From the IMG/VR virus record IMGVR_UViG_3300037261_000044, positions 1 through 64,000 of that record: a DNA stretch of 64,000 nt; one strand, written 5' to 3'. Source of the stretch: a virus. The translations under genes and the position numbers were made by a program. A model generated the notes under the pieces. That model was not told the DNA's origin. It worked only from the letters and a program-made list of their open reading frames with translations, and did not search any database. Positions 17,534 through 27,287 of this stretch are shown in pieces. Numbering within the stretch: position 1 is the stretch's first letter; every line of letters starts with the position of its first letter.

Positions 17534-17794
17534 ATGATTATTCAGCAGACCACGACGTACGGCGGAACAGACCCTTGGGCACCAGCGGCGGGGGTTGTCT
17601 TCGATGTGCAGAGTGGTGTAGTCGTCATCCTAGACCCGCGCGATGGAATCGTGCACATCCAGTCCATGCCAGACGCCGATGCGCTGGTTATCCCTGACGA
17701 CCAGTATTGGCAGGTCAGCGGCAACGTCCTCATTTTGAATGTCGGCTGCGCCGTCCAACTCGGCACTAACGCTGTTATCGAAGTGACTGTATAA
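17534..17794 (+). CDS. Small structural protein in fibre cluster
   Basis: 86 aa; ATG at 17534 after TAGGAAG. Entirely beta-like with alternating hydrophobics (FDVQSGVVVILDPRDG), ending GTNAVIEVTV. A TATACT element lies at 17516-17521. Between the fibre and the Gly-rich tip gene, it may be a fibre accessory or connector. Family not recognised. Confidence 0.5.
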   Translation: MIIQQTTTYGGTDPWAPAAGVVFDVQSGVVVILDPRDGIVHIQSMPDADALVIPDDQYWQVSGNVLILNVGCAVQLGTNAVIEVTV

Positions 17795-17804
17795 GGAGTC
17801 CGCC

Positions 17805-18623
17805 ATGAGCCGTGTACGTCTAACCAAAATTGCCGCCCCCAGCAACCCTCCGGCGAGTACCGCCGAGTTGTATTACGACACAACGGACTCCAAGTTGGAA
17901 GCCATCGACGCATCGGGCAACCGACTGCGGCTCGGCGGGTTTGCCACATCGGACTACCGCCTCGTGCAGATAGTGCACATCTACCTGACTGCGACCGGGT
18001 ACACGCCATCGGCGGGCGTCCGCGCACTGTTCGTGCAGGCGCTCGGGGCAGGTGGTCAAGGCGGCGGCGCACTGAACGGAGCAACCAACGCGGCGGGCGG
18101 CGGCGGCGGCGCAGGAGCCTACGCTGAGGACTGGATTACGGCTGGCGTGGCTGGACACGGCGCTTACACGATTCAGGTCGGTGTAGGCGGGTCTGGCGCG
18201 GCTGCCGGTAACACGGCTGGCAACAACGGCACGTCCACCTTCTTCGACACGAACGTGGTCACGGCCAACGGTGGCACTGGCGGCGCAGGCATGGCGAACG
18301 TCGCCGTCCCGAACATCGGTGCCGCAGGCGGACTCGGCGGCGCGGCCTCGAACCAGCCGAACGGTGTACAGAGTGGATTCGCGCTGGCGGGCGCGGCGGG
18401 CGACCGTGGAGTGATTCAGGCAGCAGGGACGGCCTTCTCCGGCAAGGGAGCCGATAGCATCTGGGGCGGCGGCGGCATTTCGGCTGTCGCGGACGGCACC
18501 GGCAACAACGCAGTCGGTTACGGTGGCGGCGGCAGCGGTGGACTGGTCTTGAGCAGCGGTGCTGTGGCCCGCGCGGGCGGCACCGGTTTCGCTGGCCTGC
18601 TCGTCATCTGGGAGTATGCGTAG
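17805..18623 (+). CDS. Glycine-rich tail-tip adhesin
   Basis: 272 aa; ATG at 17805 with AAGGAG upstream. An N-terminal attachment motif resembles other fibre proteins (STAELYYDTTDSKLEAID). From about residue 80 comes a Gly-rich domain with GAGGQGGGALNG, GGGGGAGAYAEDWI, VGVGGSG and GGTGGAGMANV. Such domains cap many phage tail fibres, where packed glycine-rich helices present variable loops to receptors. It most likely acts with the 14989 fibre; its stop overlaps the next GTG start. Confidence 0.75.
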   Translation: MSRVRLTKIAAPSNPPASTAELYYDTTDSKLEAIDASGNRLRLGGFATSDYRLVQIVHIYLTATGYTPSAGVRALFVQALGAGGQGGGALNGATNAAGGGGGAGAYAEDWITAGVAGHGAYTIQVGVGGSGAAAGNTAGNNGTSTFFDTNVVTANGGTGGAGMANVAVPNIGAAGGLGGAASNQPNGVQSGFALAGAAGDRGVIQAAGTAFSGKGADSIWGGGGISAVADGTGNNAVGYGGGGSGGLVLSSGAVARAGGTGFAGLLVIWEYA

Positions 18624-19120
18624 TGTCTACAGAGTTCAAGGTACGTCGCAGCAGGCTCAGGGGCGCGGCTAACGCGCGACTGCGCGGCGTCCCTTCTGTC
18701 GTCCTCTCCGGCCCAATCTACGCCAGTGAGGCGACGGCAGGCATCGTACGGCAGCCTAGCGCGGTCACAGTGATGATTCCCGGCCCCCGGCCCCGTGTGG
18801 GCGTCATCATGGCCGGAGCGGGCGTGACGCCCTCCGTGAGAGTCGGTATACTGAATAGAGACGCGGTGACGGCCACCATCGGGAACGTGAAGTCCCCGCA
18901 CGCCGTATCTCCACCCACAGCAGGCAGGCGGACGGCCCAAGGCCGCGTCGCCGTCCCGCAAACGGCGGTTGCCCCTGCTCCCCAACCTCGGAATGCTGCG
19001 ACCGGAGAAGACCCCCGTGGGGCCATCCCTGCGGCCACAGGCTCGGTCAAGGTGCCCACCAAGGCCACCGGCACTGTCAAGGTGCCTACGCCGGGTACAT
19101 CTACCGGCAGGAGCAGCTAA
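18623..19120 (+). CDS. Pro/Ala-rich low-complexity protein
   Basis: 165 aa, GTG at 18623 overlapping the preceding TAG, with GGGAG upstream. A basic N-terminus (KVRRSRLRGAANARLRG), mixed beta segments, then a Pro/Ala/Thr tail with a repeated VKVPT motif. No membrane segment. Possibly a fibre-linker or virion surface protein; the stop overlaps the next start (TAATG). Confidence 0.5.
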   Translation: MSTEFKVRRSRLRGAANARLRGVPSVVLSGPIYASEATAGIVRQPSAVTVMIPGPRPRVGVIMAGAGVTPSVRVGILNRDAVTATIGNVKSPHAVSPPTAGRRTAQGRVAVPQTAVAPAPQPRNAATGEDPRGAIPAATGSVKVPTKATGTVKVPTPGTSTGRSS

Positions 19121-20235
19121 TGGCTATCGACCTGATTCTCCCCCTCTCCGAAGTAGACGCTCTCATTGGCACAGCCGTTGACAAGTTCGACAACATGAAG
19201 CTGTACCGGGCGTCAACGCGCGGCGGCGTGTACACTCTTGTGACCACCATCCTGCTGGTCTCCGGTACACGGGGATACAGTTTCACCGACACGACCGGCC
19301 TCACGTCCTCATGGTACAAGGTCACGCTCTACAACAGCGTCACCGTCTTCGAGACGGACATCGCTGTAGCAGAACCGTTCCCGGCAGCGCGCGACATCAC
19401 GACGCGCACGCAACTCCGGCAATACGTCATCCGCAAGTTCGGAGGGGAAATCTACACCCCGTCCGCGTACGCCACGCAGTCGGTCACCTTGCCCGATGTC
19501 ATCGACACAGGAGAGGACTCCGACTATTTCGCTGGGTGGCACATCTTCCGACCCACCGCTGCGGCGACGGCGGACACCGACCGACGCGCGGTCTCCATCT
19601 CCGGCAACGTACTCACCCATGGTGGACGTGCCTACGCCGGGACAGCGATTGGCTCTGAGCAGGTAGAACTCTGCAACCTCGACCTGCCGCTCACCGTCCT
19701 GAACGACACTATCGGCGACGGCTTGCTCAACACGCGGTACGTCAGTCGGTACGAGTTCGGCGCGCAGAGTGGCGTCCTTCAGTACAGTCTCCCCAACTTT
19801 GTGGAGGGGCCGGAGTACGTGGTCGATGCATGGATTCGTTTCGGAGCGACGGTCGCCAGTTACCGGTGGGAACAGATGTCTAGCAGCGGGCGCTGGTGGA
19901 AGGTGCGCGGCAGCAACTTCCAGTGCATCCTCGACATCAACCCGGCACGCTCCCAGAACGAAGTGCTGGCGCTCGACACGTGGCGTCCCGGTGAGAAGTT
20001 GGACTCTGAGAGCGACTTCACTGTAGTGCAGCCGCTCTGGGCCAAGGCCGCAGCCATGGTCTCCGTCATCGAATACCTCATCACGCGAGACCTCGCGCGG
20101 CACGGGAAGACAGAGTACGGGCCGATGCTCGACCTGTGGACGAAGAAGCTGCGCCAGTGCAGCAAGAAGTACGGGCCGACACCGGGGATGCGCATGCAGG
20201 TGCCGCAGCCTATCGGAGCGTTCCCGGAGATTTAA
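19120..20235 (+). CDS. Tail or adaptor protein, 371 aa
   Basis: ATG at 19120 after AGGAG. The first about 85 residues look like a fibronectin-III or Ig-type beta sandwich ending at TDIAVAEPFP. Next comes TRTQLRQYVIRKFGGE, a beta-rich middle with several Trp residues, and a C-terminal helical pair (MVSVIEYLITRDLARHGK). Position before a 967-aa tail protein resembles the tail-tube A/B pair of podoviruses. That parallel is by order and size only. Confidence 0.5.
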   Translation: MAIDLILPLSEVDALIGTAVDKFDNMKLYRASTRGGVYTLVTTILLVSGTRGYSFTDTTGLTSSWYKVTLYNSVTVFETDIAVAEPFPAARDITTRTQLRQYVIRKFGGEIYTPSAYATQSVTLPDVIDTGEDSDYFAGWHIFRPTAAATADTDRRAVSISGNVLTHGGRAYAGTAIGSEQVELCNLDLPLTVLNDTIGDGLLNTRYVSRYEFGAQSGVLQYSLPNFVEGPEYVVDAWIRFGATVASYRWEQMSSSGRWWKVRGSNFQCILDINPARSQNEVLALDTWRPGEKLDSESDFTVVQPLWAKAAAMVSVIEYLITRDLARHGKTEYGPMLDLWTKKLRQCSKKYGPTPGMRMQVPQPIGAFPEI

Positions 20236-20238
20236 CCC

Positions 20239-23142
20239 ATGAGTCAGCCACGCAGCGCTGGGTATGTCGGCATCAATGGCGTGCCGTTTGCAGTCGTCAA
20301 AGACCCCAAGACGAATGCATTCACGTACATGCGCCAGAGCACGCCCAAGAAGGCTGTGCAGTCCACCCGGCGTAACACCTCAACCGGCCAGTCCAACATG
20401 ATTGAGGCGAAGTTCCAATACACGGATGGCGTCGGCGACGAGAGCGTGAACGACACGCGCGACACGATGCACTACACCATGAACCTCTTCACGGAGCGCC
20501 AAGGTGAAGCCGTCATCCTCCCCGGAATGATTGCGGTCGTCCCAGACGACGACCCCAGTTCCACCATCGCTGACTCCAACATGATATGGAATGCTCCCGT
20601 GTTTGCGTGGGAGCAGTATGGCCTGCTCGGCGACGTGCAGACGTACTTCCTTGCCGACCACCGGGCATTCAACTTCCGGGTGCGCTCTGGCATGACGATG
20701 ACGCTGGACGAGGACATGTACTTCGAAGGGAGTACGCGGCCTACTGGCGGCACCACCTTCGGCAACCTCGCGTATGCTGCCATGGGCGGCGGCGCAAGCA
20801 ACAAGGATAGATACCTCCGACGCCGCGACCCAACGACCGGCGTGTGGACGAACGACGACAACAACCAGATTACCTACGACAGCGTAGCGAATGATACCGG
20901 CGCGCCGAAGTTCCACACGACGACTGCTCACGGGTACAGCGTTGGTGATGTCGTCTTCATCACACCGATTAGCAGCGACTCTACGAATAAGTACGCCGGT
21001 CTCTGGACAATCTCAGCGGTCGCAGACACGACCCACTTCACGCTCGGGGCAGCGGTGTGGGCGGCAACCGAGAATGGCACCGTCAACCTCCAAGACTCTG
21101 ACGTGATGGCTGAGCAACTGTGCATCGTCGGAGATGAGATGGTGCGGACGTTCTACACCACTGCTGATGGATGGCAGACGAGCCGGGTGGACATCGTAGG
21201 TAGCAACGAACTGCTTGCAGCTAACTGGACGGCAGGCATCGGTATCCTCAACGTCGGCGACAAGTTCAGCCGACCGACTGCTCTCATCTCAACTGGTGAG
21301 GGTGAACTGGTCATGAAGCCCGAGGGCGTCTTCAAGTACGACGTAGGGCGCGCCCTGTATGCCAACGAGATTCCCGCGCTTGCTAGTCATCGCCACCCAG
21401 ACAACGGGCGCGGTTCCTTCGAGTGGAAGGGCTGGGTCTACATCCCGACCATCATTGGCATCTACCGGTGGAAGAGCGGCATCGTGCAGGACGTGACGCC
21501 GGGGCGCGGCGGAACGCAGGGATTCGACACTCCTATCGGCCCGGTGGCGTTCATGACGGGCGATGCTGACCGCCTGTACGCGGTCATCCAGCCGTATCAG
21601 GTCAATCAGCCACAGACTGAGGCCGTGACTTCCAAGCACTACGCTTACGCACAGGGCGGTGGGTTCAACACGCCGACCTTCGTAAACGAGAGTCTTGTCT
21701 TCGATGGCGACATGACCACGGCTGATAACCTGTCCAGCATGGCGGCTGATGGATTCATTTACGTCGGCAGCCTCCGAGAGTTCCACCGCATCAACCTGAA
21801 GTTTGCTATCCCCGGCGACCTCGTTGGTGGACTGAATGCCACGGGCAACGCAGCCGTGGGCGGCGCGACCCTGAAGGTACAACTGTGGTGCGACACCAAC
21901 GGCGATGGCGTCGGCGATGCATGGGTGACCAAGACTATCTACTACGACGGGACACGCGGGTGGGACAACACAGACAATGACCCGTGCAGTCTGTTCCAGT
22001 CCGGCGACATCGTATTCGGCCCGCGCACAGATGCGGCGTCCGGTGAAGACACGTGGAAGAACGACGCGCACAAGTTCGGCGGGTCGGTGAACGCCGTCCT
22101 TACAGATGGATTCTACTGGGCGCGCATTGGCATCAGCGCTGCCGTTAACGGCACCGTCCTGCTTGAGGAAGTGGACATCGGTTCACATGCGGACAACTCG
22201 TTCGAGCCGCAGATGACGACTGAGATTGCCAACGACCACGGTGGTGTCATGTACGTCCTCAGCATGACGGAAGAGCAGGGACGCGGCGTCATCTGGCGTC
22301 ACATGTGGGCTGTGGCTGTGCCCGACCTGACTCGCAACACCGGGCGCGTCTACGGTGGCCCGCAGCGCGTCGGACTGGCGAAAATCATTCAGCCACAGTT
22401 CTCGCGAGCGGCACAGGTCGGCGACCGGTACCTCTTCATCGGCTTGCAGAACATCAGTTACCTGTGCCCGCTGGGGAACCACCCTGACCCGACCTCTCAG
22501 CCATACAACCAGTTCTTCCCGTACACGGGAGCGGGCATCGACAACGGCACGCGACCCGTTATCGGGGTGACACCATTCACGGACTTTGGCCTCTCCATCG
22601 AGCCGAAGGTGCTGAAGGAAATCGAGTTTCAGTCAGACGGTATCGACCTCTCTAGCGTTGAACTCTGGTACGCCGTGGACTACGGTAACTGGCAGTTTGC
22701 CGGGATGGCCGACGACTGCATACCCAACCTGCCATTCGTCTTTGCAGGAGGCACCGAGCCATACGGGTCGTACTTCGCCGTGGCCTTCTGCTACGAGGCA
22801 GACTCCGACACCGAGTTGCGCGCTGACCGTTTCTTCGACCTCGTGATACGGGCACAGCCACGGCCTGAGATGGCTGAGACTGTCCGGCTCTCTGTCATCC
22901 TTGAGTATGACCAGCAGTTGCCGGGAGCCATCAAGCGCCGGTCGCCGTCGAACTCCTACGCGGACTTGGTGGCGCTACAGGGGGCTAAGACAACCATTCC
23001 ATTCAGGAACATCAACGGCGACACCGAGTACGTCCATATCCTTCAGGTCTCACAGCACGCGACGTTGAACACGAACGACAAACCAGTGCTGGTAGCAGAT
23101 GTGATTCTCGCCGTGGGTACGGCACAAGTATTGGCACCATAA
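20239..23142 (+). CDS. Large tail protein, 967 aa
   Basis: ATG at 20239 after GGAG. An almost wholly beta protein with regular Trp/Tyr/Gly spacing over its length, for example SFEWKGWVYIPTIIGIYRW and a late Cys/Asp motif region. Repeated strand patterns suggest a beta-propeller or layered hub as in podoviral tail-nozzle (tube B) proteins. No hydrolase motif seen. It probably forms the tail hub or nozzle that carries the fibres; its stop overlaps the next start. Confidence 0.55.
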   Translation: MSQPRSAGYVGINGVPFAVVKDPKTNAFTYMRQSTPKKAVQSTRRNTSTGQSNMIEAKFQYTDGVGDESVNDTRDTMHYTMNLFTERQGEAVILPGMIAVVPDDDPSSTIADSNMIWNAPVFAWEQYGLLGDVQTYFLADHRAFNFRVRSGMTMTLDEDMYFEGSTRPTGGTTFGNLAYAAMGGGASNKDRYLRRRDPTTGVWTNDDNNQITYDSVANDTGAPKFHTTTAHGYSVGDVVFITPISSDSTNKYAGLWTISAVADTTHFTLGAAVWAATENGTVNLQDSDVMAEQLCIVGDEMVRTFYTTADGWQTSRVDIVGSNELLAANWTAGIGILNVGDKFSRPTALISTGEGELVMKPEGVFKYDVGRALYANEIPALASHRHPDNGRGSFEWKGWVYIPTIIGIYRWKSGIVQDVTPGRGGTQGFDTPIGPVAFMTGDADRLYAVIQPYQVNQPQTEAVTSKHYAYAQGGGFNTPTFVNESLVFDGDMTTADNLSSMAADGFIYVGSLREFHRINLKFAIPGDLVGGLNATGNAAVGGATLKVQLWCDTNGDGVGDAWVTKTIYYDGTRGWDNTDNDPCSLFQSGDIVFGPRTDAASGEDTWKNDAHKFGGSVNAVLTDGFYWARIGISAAVNGTVLLEEVDIGSHADNSFEPQMTTEIANDHGGVMYVLSMTEEQGRGVIWRHMWAVAVPDLTRNTGRVYGGPQRVGLAKIIQPQFSRAAQVGDRYLFIGLQNISYLCPLGNHPDPTSQPYNQFFPYTGAGIDNGTRPVIGVTPFTDFGLSIEPKVLKEIEFQSDGIDLSSVELWYAVDYGNWQFAGMADDCIPNLPFVFAGGTEPYGSYFAVAFCYEADSDTELRADRFFDLVIRAQPRPEMAETVRLSVILEYDQQLPGAIKRRSPSNSYADLVALQGAKTTIPFRNINGDTEYVHILQVSQHATLNTNDKPVLVADVILAVGTAQVLAP

Positions 23143-23888
23143 TGAGCGGCGACCTCTACCCCATCAGCGTGAACCCCGGCCCCGGCGGTGACAACACCAT
23201 TCCGGGGTACTACACTGTGCCGCAACCGGTGGCTGCCGCAGCAGGCGGTCAGAGTACCATCGGCGGGTCGGACGTGGGCGTGAACACGCAAGACGACACG
23301 CGCGTACTCGACTTGATTAAGCAGTACCTCAACACCAGCAGCGTGCTGAACGAGTTGAACTACCGCCTCATCGTCAACAACCGGAACATCGTCGCAGGCA
23401 TTGGAGCCAAGGTGGTAGACGGATGGTACTCCCCTAACAGTATCGCGCTTCAGAGCACCGATGAGGGGACTCACACAGGTCTTGAGCATCACGTTGACCA
23501 TACCATCACCATCCCGGCAGGGAACTTTCCGCTGCTCGTTGATTTCTCTGCGCGGCTGCATCTCACGTATGTTGCCAACGTCATCACCACCTCTGATGTT
23601 CAGATGGAGTGTGACCTCTACGTGGATGGCGTAATCCTACCGGACTTCACGCAGTTCTATCTCACACAGAACCGAACGATGGGTCAGACGTACGCGCTCG
23701 ATACGGTACTAAGTCTGCACACGGCCATCCCTGCTGGGTTGTCGGAGGGGAAGCACACCTTTTCGATTCACTACCTATGGGCGCAGATACACAAGAACGA
23801 TAACTCTGTCAGTTTCACCCGGAGCGAGGAACGGCTCATCGTATCGCAGACCGCACTAGCACTACTGCAAGAGGGCGAACCCGCCTAG
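23142..23888 (+). CDS. Minor tail protein with beta-sandwich domain
   Basis: 248 aa, start overlapping the previous stop (TAATG). A Gly/Pro-rich N-terminus and a short helix (DDTRVLDLIKQYLN) are followed by a C-terminal beta sandwich with strands such as PLLVDFSARLHLTYV and DVQMECDLYVDGV. It is likely a tail-attached or fibre-like subunit. Confidence 0.5.
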   Translation: MSGDLYPISVNPGPGGDNTIPGYYTVPQPVAAAAGGQSTIGGSDVGVNTQDDTRVLDLIKQYLNTSSVLNELNYRLIVNNRNIVAGIGAKVVDGWYSPNSIALQSTDEGTHTGLEHHVDHTITIPAGNFPLLVDFSARLHLTYVANVITTSDVQMECDLYVDGVILPDFTQFYLTQNRTMGQTYALDTVLSLHTAIPAGLSEGKHTFSIHYLWAQIHKNDNSVSFTRSEERLIVSQTALALLQEGEPA

Positions 23889-23901
23889 AAAAGAGAACCC
23901 C

Positions 23902-24150
23902 ATGTACCAGACGACAGACATCTATCTCGCAGGCGTGCTCTTCGCGGAAGGTGTGCACTACACCGGACTTGAATCCGTCGCCGGAGACTGGAAGGACAAC
24001 TTCGTGTTCGACCAGCCTGACCCTGCGTTGCTCGCCGGTTGGCAGAGCGGTACACTGAAGGTAGGAGCGCTCGCATACGCTAATGCACTTCGCAAGCTGA
24101 AGAGGGACGTTAAGCAACGTCAACGTGAGAAGGAGAGCAATCGTGGCTAA
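23902..24150 (+). CDS. Small protein, 82 aa
   Basis: ATG at 23902. An aromatic, beta-like first half (GVHYTGLESVAGDWKDNF) and a basic C-terminal helix ending in Lys/Arg/Glu. The end overlaps the next GTG by 8 nt. No family recognised. Confidence 0.5.
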   Translation: MYQTTDIYLAGVLFAEGVHYTGLESVAGDWKDNFVFDQPDPALLAGWQSGTLKVGALAYANALRKLKRDVKQRQREKESNRG

Positions 24151-24394
24151 GAGAACGAAGAACCCGGCGACAGCGCGGGCCAACCTGTCGGTAATGACGT
24201 TGCGGGTCGCCCATGAAGCACTGCAACTTGTCTCCAAGCCAAACGCGCAGTCGATGTTCAACTGTGCGCAAGCCATGGCCGAAATCGAGGCCATCCTTGC
24301 GGCGCTACCGCAGGGAGAGCCTGCCTCGGCTCCTGAGGAAGTACCAGCACCAGCGCCCGTCGCCAAGACCAAAGGTAACCGCAAGCGGAAGTAG
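24143..24394 (+). CDS. Small basic protein, 83 aa
   Basis: GTG at 24143 with AAGGAGAG upstream is preferred over an earlier in-frame GTG at 24125 that lies inside the ribosome site. A basic N-terminus, two helices (LRVAHEALQLVSKPNAQSMF) and an Ala/Pro/Lys tail. Unknown function, just before the terminase region. Confidence 0.5.
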   Translation: MAKRTKNPATARANLSVMTLRVAHEALQLVSKPNAQSMFNCAQAMAEIEAILAALPQGEPASAPEEVPAPAPVAKTKGNRKRK

Positions 24395-24410
24395 AACAGG
24401 AAGGTGACCC

Positions 24411-24677
24411 ATGCGATTCTTTCGCCGAGAGCCAAAAGAAGAAAGAGTCGTGCGGCAACCTTGCTCTGTTCTCTACGTCACCCACTCAAGGCATGCGCCT
24501 AGCGCTCCCTGCATAGTGACCGTTCACTGCACGTGCCCCGTCCTGACACACAGGTACCAGATACGATGCCAAGACACAGACAGCAAAACTCCGACCCCGG
24601 CGACGACGCTTCAGCCCCTCCCGGACTCAGCGGCGATGTCGAACTCAAACGAAGGTTCGACGCAAAGTTCCGCCTAA
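24411..24677 (+). CDS. Possible small protein before HNH-TerS gene
   Basis: ATG at 24411 has a near-ideal AGGAAGGTGACCC ribosome site. The 88-codon frame starts MRFFRREPKEERVV, but its second half runs out of frame through the start of the HNH gene and looks non-native. It may be a short leader peptide, or the remains of the original start of the terminase gene displaced by the HNH domain. Confidence 0.35.
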   Translation: MRFFRREPKEERVVRQPCSVLYVTHSRHAPSAPCIVTVHCTCPVLTHRYQIRCQDTDSKTPTPATTLQPLPDSAAMSNSNEGSTQSSA

Positions 24678-25603
24678 ACGAGTTCGGGTGCTGGATATGG
24701 CAGGCGCACGTTGACAAGGACGACTACGGTCAGTTCAAGGTCAAGGGTGTGCTACAGCGGTCGCACCGTGCGGCATGGCTCATCTATCGCGGCCCTATCC
24801 CTGCTGGTTACGACATCGACCACAAGTGCGATAAGGTAATAGGCGGGCCTCCGCTGCCTGACCGCAAGTGCGTCAACCCCGAACATCTCGAAGTCGTCAC
24901 ACACGCCGAGAACATGCGCCGAATGCAGGAGCACAACGAAGCGGCCAAGGCCGTGTTCGCGCCCGCTCTCAGTGGCCCCGAGCAGATGCTCATCTGGGCC
25001 GAAGAACTCATTGACGAAAGCGGCTTCGAACTCATAGAGCCTATCGCCGTGATGAACGTTGAGGGCGCACCATGGCGTAGGTTCGAGTACGAGTTCGAGG
25101 ACGGGTTGAAGACGGAGGAAGCACCTTTCGCTCTGCTCGCCATCTTCCTGCACCTCCTGCGCTCAGGAGTCGAACGCAGTGTCGCCGTCCGCCACATCCT
25201 CAAGATGAACCCCTTCTCCATCAAGCGCTGGAACCAGAACGATGAATGGCGCAATGACATCATGGCCGCTACCCGGTCTGCCCGCACGAAGCGATGGGTA
25301 GACCTTGAGGGCCACATGATGGACACCGCAGACCGGAACATGGACAGGTGGCAAGGTCGCGATGTCGTGAACTGGGCCAAGGTCATCGAGAAGCACATCG
25401 AGTTCGAGGCCGGTGTCATCAATCCCAAGCACGGAGCCGTCCAACTCATTGGCGGCAACAACGTCTTCATCAGTCTTCCACCCGGTGCAACTCTCGATGA
25501 TGCGCTTGACATCATCGACTCCACGGCGCGCGACGTGACCAACGACCCGGAGCCTGACCTCCTGCCACCACCCAACGAACTGGACGAGGCACCGTTTGAG
25601 TAA
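24566..25603 (+). CDS. HNH nuclease domain fused to TerS-like domain
   Basis: 345 aa from ATG 24566; the ribosome site is weak. Residues about 40-130 form an HNH nuclease: GCWIWQAHVDKDDYGQF, RSHRAAWLIYRG, the DHKC core and CVNPEHLEVVTHAENMRR. The C-terminal half resembles a small terminase: a helix-turn-helix-like LRSGVERSVAVRHILKMNP, then WNQNDEWRNDIMAATRSART and a helical oligomerisation region. Its stop overlaps the TerL start (TAATG), which supports a packaging role. HNH genes often sit beside terminases; here both parts share one chain. A homing-endonuclease insertion is the alternative. Confidence 0.7.
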   Translation: MPRHRQQNSDPGDDASAPPGLSGDVELKRRFDAKFRLNEFGCWIWQAHVDKDDYGQFKVKGVLQRSHRAAWLIYRGPIPAGYDIDHKCDKVIGGPPLPDRKCVNPEHLEVVTHAENMRRMQEHNEAAKAVFAPALSGPEQMLIWAEELIDESGFELIEPIAVMNVEGAPWRRFEYEFEDGLKTEEAPFALLAIFLHLLRSGVERSVAVRHILKMNPFSIKRWNQNDEWRNDIMAATRSARTKRWVDLEGHMMDTADRNMDRWQGRDVVNWAKVIEKHIEFEAGVINPKHGAVQLIGGNNVFISLPPGATLDDALDIIDSTARDVTNDPEPDLLPPPNELDEAPFE

Positions 25604-27255
25604 TGGACGGAAAACAGTTCGGCAACGGCAAAGACATCCAGTCCGTCATTGACGACATAAACGCCATCCCGGACAGGCGCGAGCGTGAGGACACCCGACG
25701 AAAGTTCATGCTCGGGATGGCCCGACACGACGACCTGACCGGGTTCGTCTTCTACTGCCTCTACGTTCATGGCTGGCGACTGACACCGCACCTCCGCGAG
25801 TGGGCGCGCATGCTCATCGCCGGAGAGCGCGTCTGCATCGTCGCTCCCCCGGACTCCGGCAAGACTCGACTGCTGCGTGCGTGGTGCGAATGGGCCATCG
25901 GTCTACGGCGCGACCGCGCCATCATGGTCATCGGCAACACCGTGAAGCAGGCCAAGAAGGTGGTCTGGGCGGTGGGCATGGTCATTAGCCACAGCCCGCG
26001 CTACAAGGAAGTCTTTCCCGACGTGAAGCCCACGGACAACTGGGCCATGGACTCCATCACCGTCGAGCGCTCCGGTTGCCCCATGGAGTTCCGCATGGAG
26101 GCCACCCTGTCCGGCTTCGGTATCGACGGCGCATATCAGGGTGTCCACGTAGACGACATTATCATTGACGACCCGACCGACCAGAAGGACGTGAACAGTC
26201 CACCGACCATGCTCATGCAGCGCGAGCAACTGACCGGTGTGCTGTACGACCGATTGAAGGAGGGTGGTAACCTTTTCAGCATTCTCACGCGGTGGGCCGA
26301 CGACGACCTTGCCCCGACGTTGGAGCAGATTGGTATCACCATCAAGTCCTACCCGGCGTACCGCGACGCGGCTGACCCGTACTCGTGGGACACTGGCCCC
26401 TTCGATGATGATGAGCACCCGGTGTCCCTGCTCTGCGCGACATGGTTGAACTGGACGCAACTCGAAGAGAAGCGGTTCGCCAAGAAGGATGACCTCTTCA
26501 AGCTGACCTTCATGAACCAGACAGAGGGCGCTGTCCGGGGCGTCAAGGTCTTCCCACTGCTCGACAAAGCCAAGCACTACATCTCGATGCAGGAGAAGGG
26601 CTACCAGTTCATTAAGGTCGTCGCCAAGCGCATGGGCGCTGACTGGGGCACGACCATCCAGCACCAGAGCGCTATGGTCGTCGTGACGCGCAACACGCAC
26701 CAGCAGATATGGGTGCGCGCCGCGTGGATGTCCCCCAGTGGTTCCTCCATAGAGATGGGGGAGAAGGCCGCTGAGTGGAAGGAACGCTTCGGTGTCAACC
26801 TCGTGCACTACGACCGCACGCAGGGCAGCCTCAAGGACATGTTCGAGCAGCTAGGCATCACCCCGTTCAAGGGTGAGAACAGTGTGCACCTGCGCATCGG
26901 TGCGCTCCGCACGTTGCTAGAGCATGACCTGTTCTACGTGGACATGACTGGCGAGGGCACACAAAAGCTATGGAGCCAGATTGTCAGCTACCGGTACGAT
27001 GAGGTGGGTAACCCGCTTGAGGTGCAGGATGACCTCGTGGACGCTCTGCTGTACGCCGTCTTCGCCATCCTCGAAGTCTCGCGCCAAGGCGTCGGCCCCA
27101 TGCACGAGATTGTGCCGACCAACGGCAGTAACAAGTACCATCCCTACGACCCAGACCACGACGACTTCGACCCGGCCAAAGAGATGATGCCCACGGTGGG
27201 GCCGGACATCTCCAAGCGCCGGACGACGATGACCGGGTACGGCAAGGGCGTATAG
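25603..27255 (+). CDS. terL: Terminase large subunit
   Basis: 550 aa. The ATPase domain has Walker A APPDSGKT at residues 81-88 and Walker B VHVDDIIIDD at about 181-190, followed by a ILTRWADDDL coupling-type motif. The C-terminal RNase-H-like nuclease shows GADWGTT (about 345), HYDRTQGS and the late DDLVDALLYAVF acidic motif. It powers genome packaging into the prohead and cuts concatemers, with the TerS-like domain encoded immediately upstream (overlapping stop/start). It is the last gene of the plus-strand virion block and is followed by a terminator. Confidence 0.92.
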   Translation: MDGKQFGNGKDIQSVIDDINAIPDRREREDTRRKFMLGMARHDDLTGFVFYCLYVHGWRLTPHLREWARMLIAGERVCIVAPPDSGKTRLLRAWCEWAIGLRRDRAIMVIGNTVKQAKKVVWAVGMVISHSPRYKEVFPDVKPTDNWAMDSITVERSGCPMEFRMEATLSGFGIDGAYQGVHVDDIIIDDPTDQKDVNSPPTMLMQREQLTGVLYDRLKEGGNLFSILTRWADDDLAPTLEQIGITIKSYPAYRDAADPYSWDTGPFDDDEHPVSLLCATWLNWTQLEEKRFAKKDDLFKLTFMNQTEGAVRGVKVFPLLDKAKHYISMQEKGYQFIKVVAKRMGADWGTTIQHQSAMVVVTRNTHQQIWVRAAWMSPSGSSIEMGEKAAEWKERFGVNLVHYDRTQGSLKDMFEQLGITPFKGENSVHLRIGALRTLLEHDLFYVDMTGEGTQKLWSQIVSYRYDEVGNPLEVQDDLVDALLYAVFAILEVSRQGVGPMHEIVPTNGSNKYHPYDPDHDDFDPAKEMMPTVGPDISKRRTTMTGYGKGV

Positions 27256-27261
27256 CGGGAA

Positions 27262-27287
27262 GGGAGGGGTCACGTCTGACCCCTCCC
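27262..27287. terminator. Bidirectional terminator between virion and early blocks
   Basis: GGGAGGGGTCA (27262-27272), loop CGTC, TGACCCCTCCC (27277-27287): an 11 bp perfect stem between convergent genes. A second hairpin with CTGGCA/TGCCAG arms lies just downstream, around 27291-27317, and probably serves the minus-strand transcript. Confidence 0.75.
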
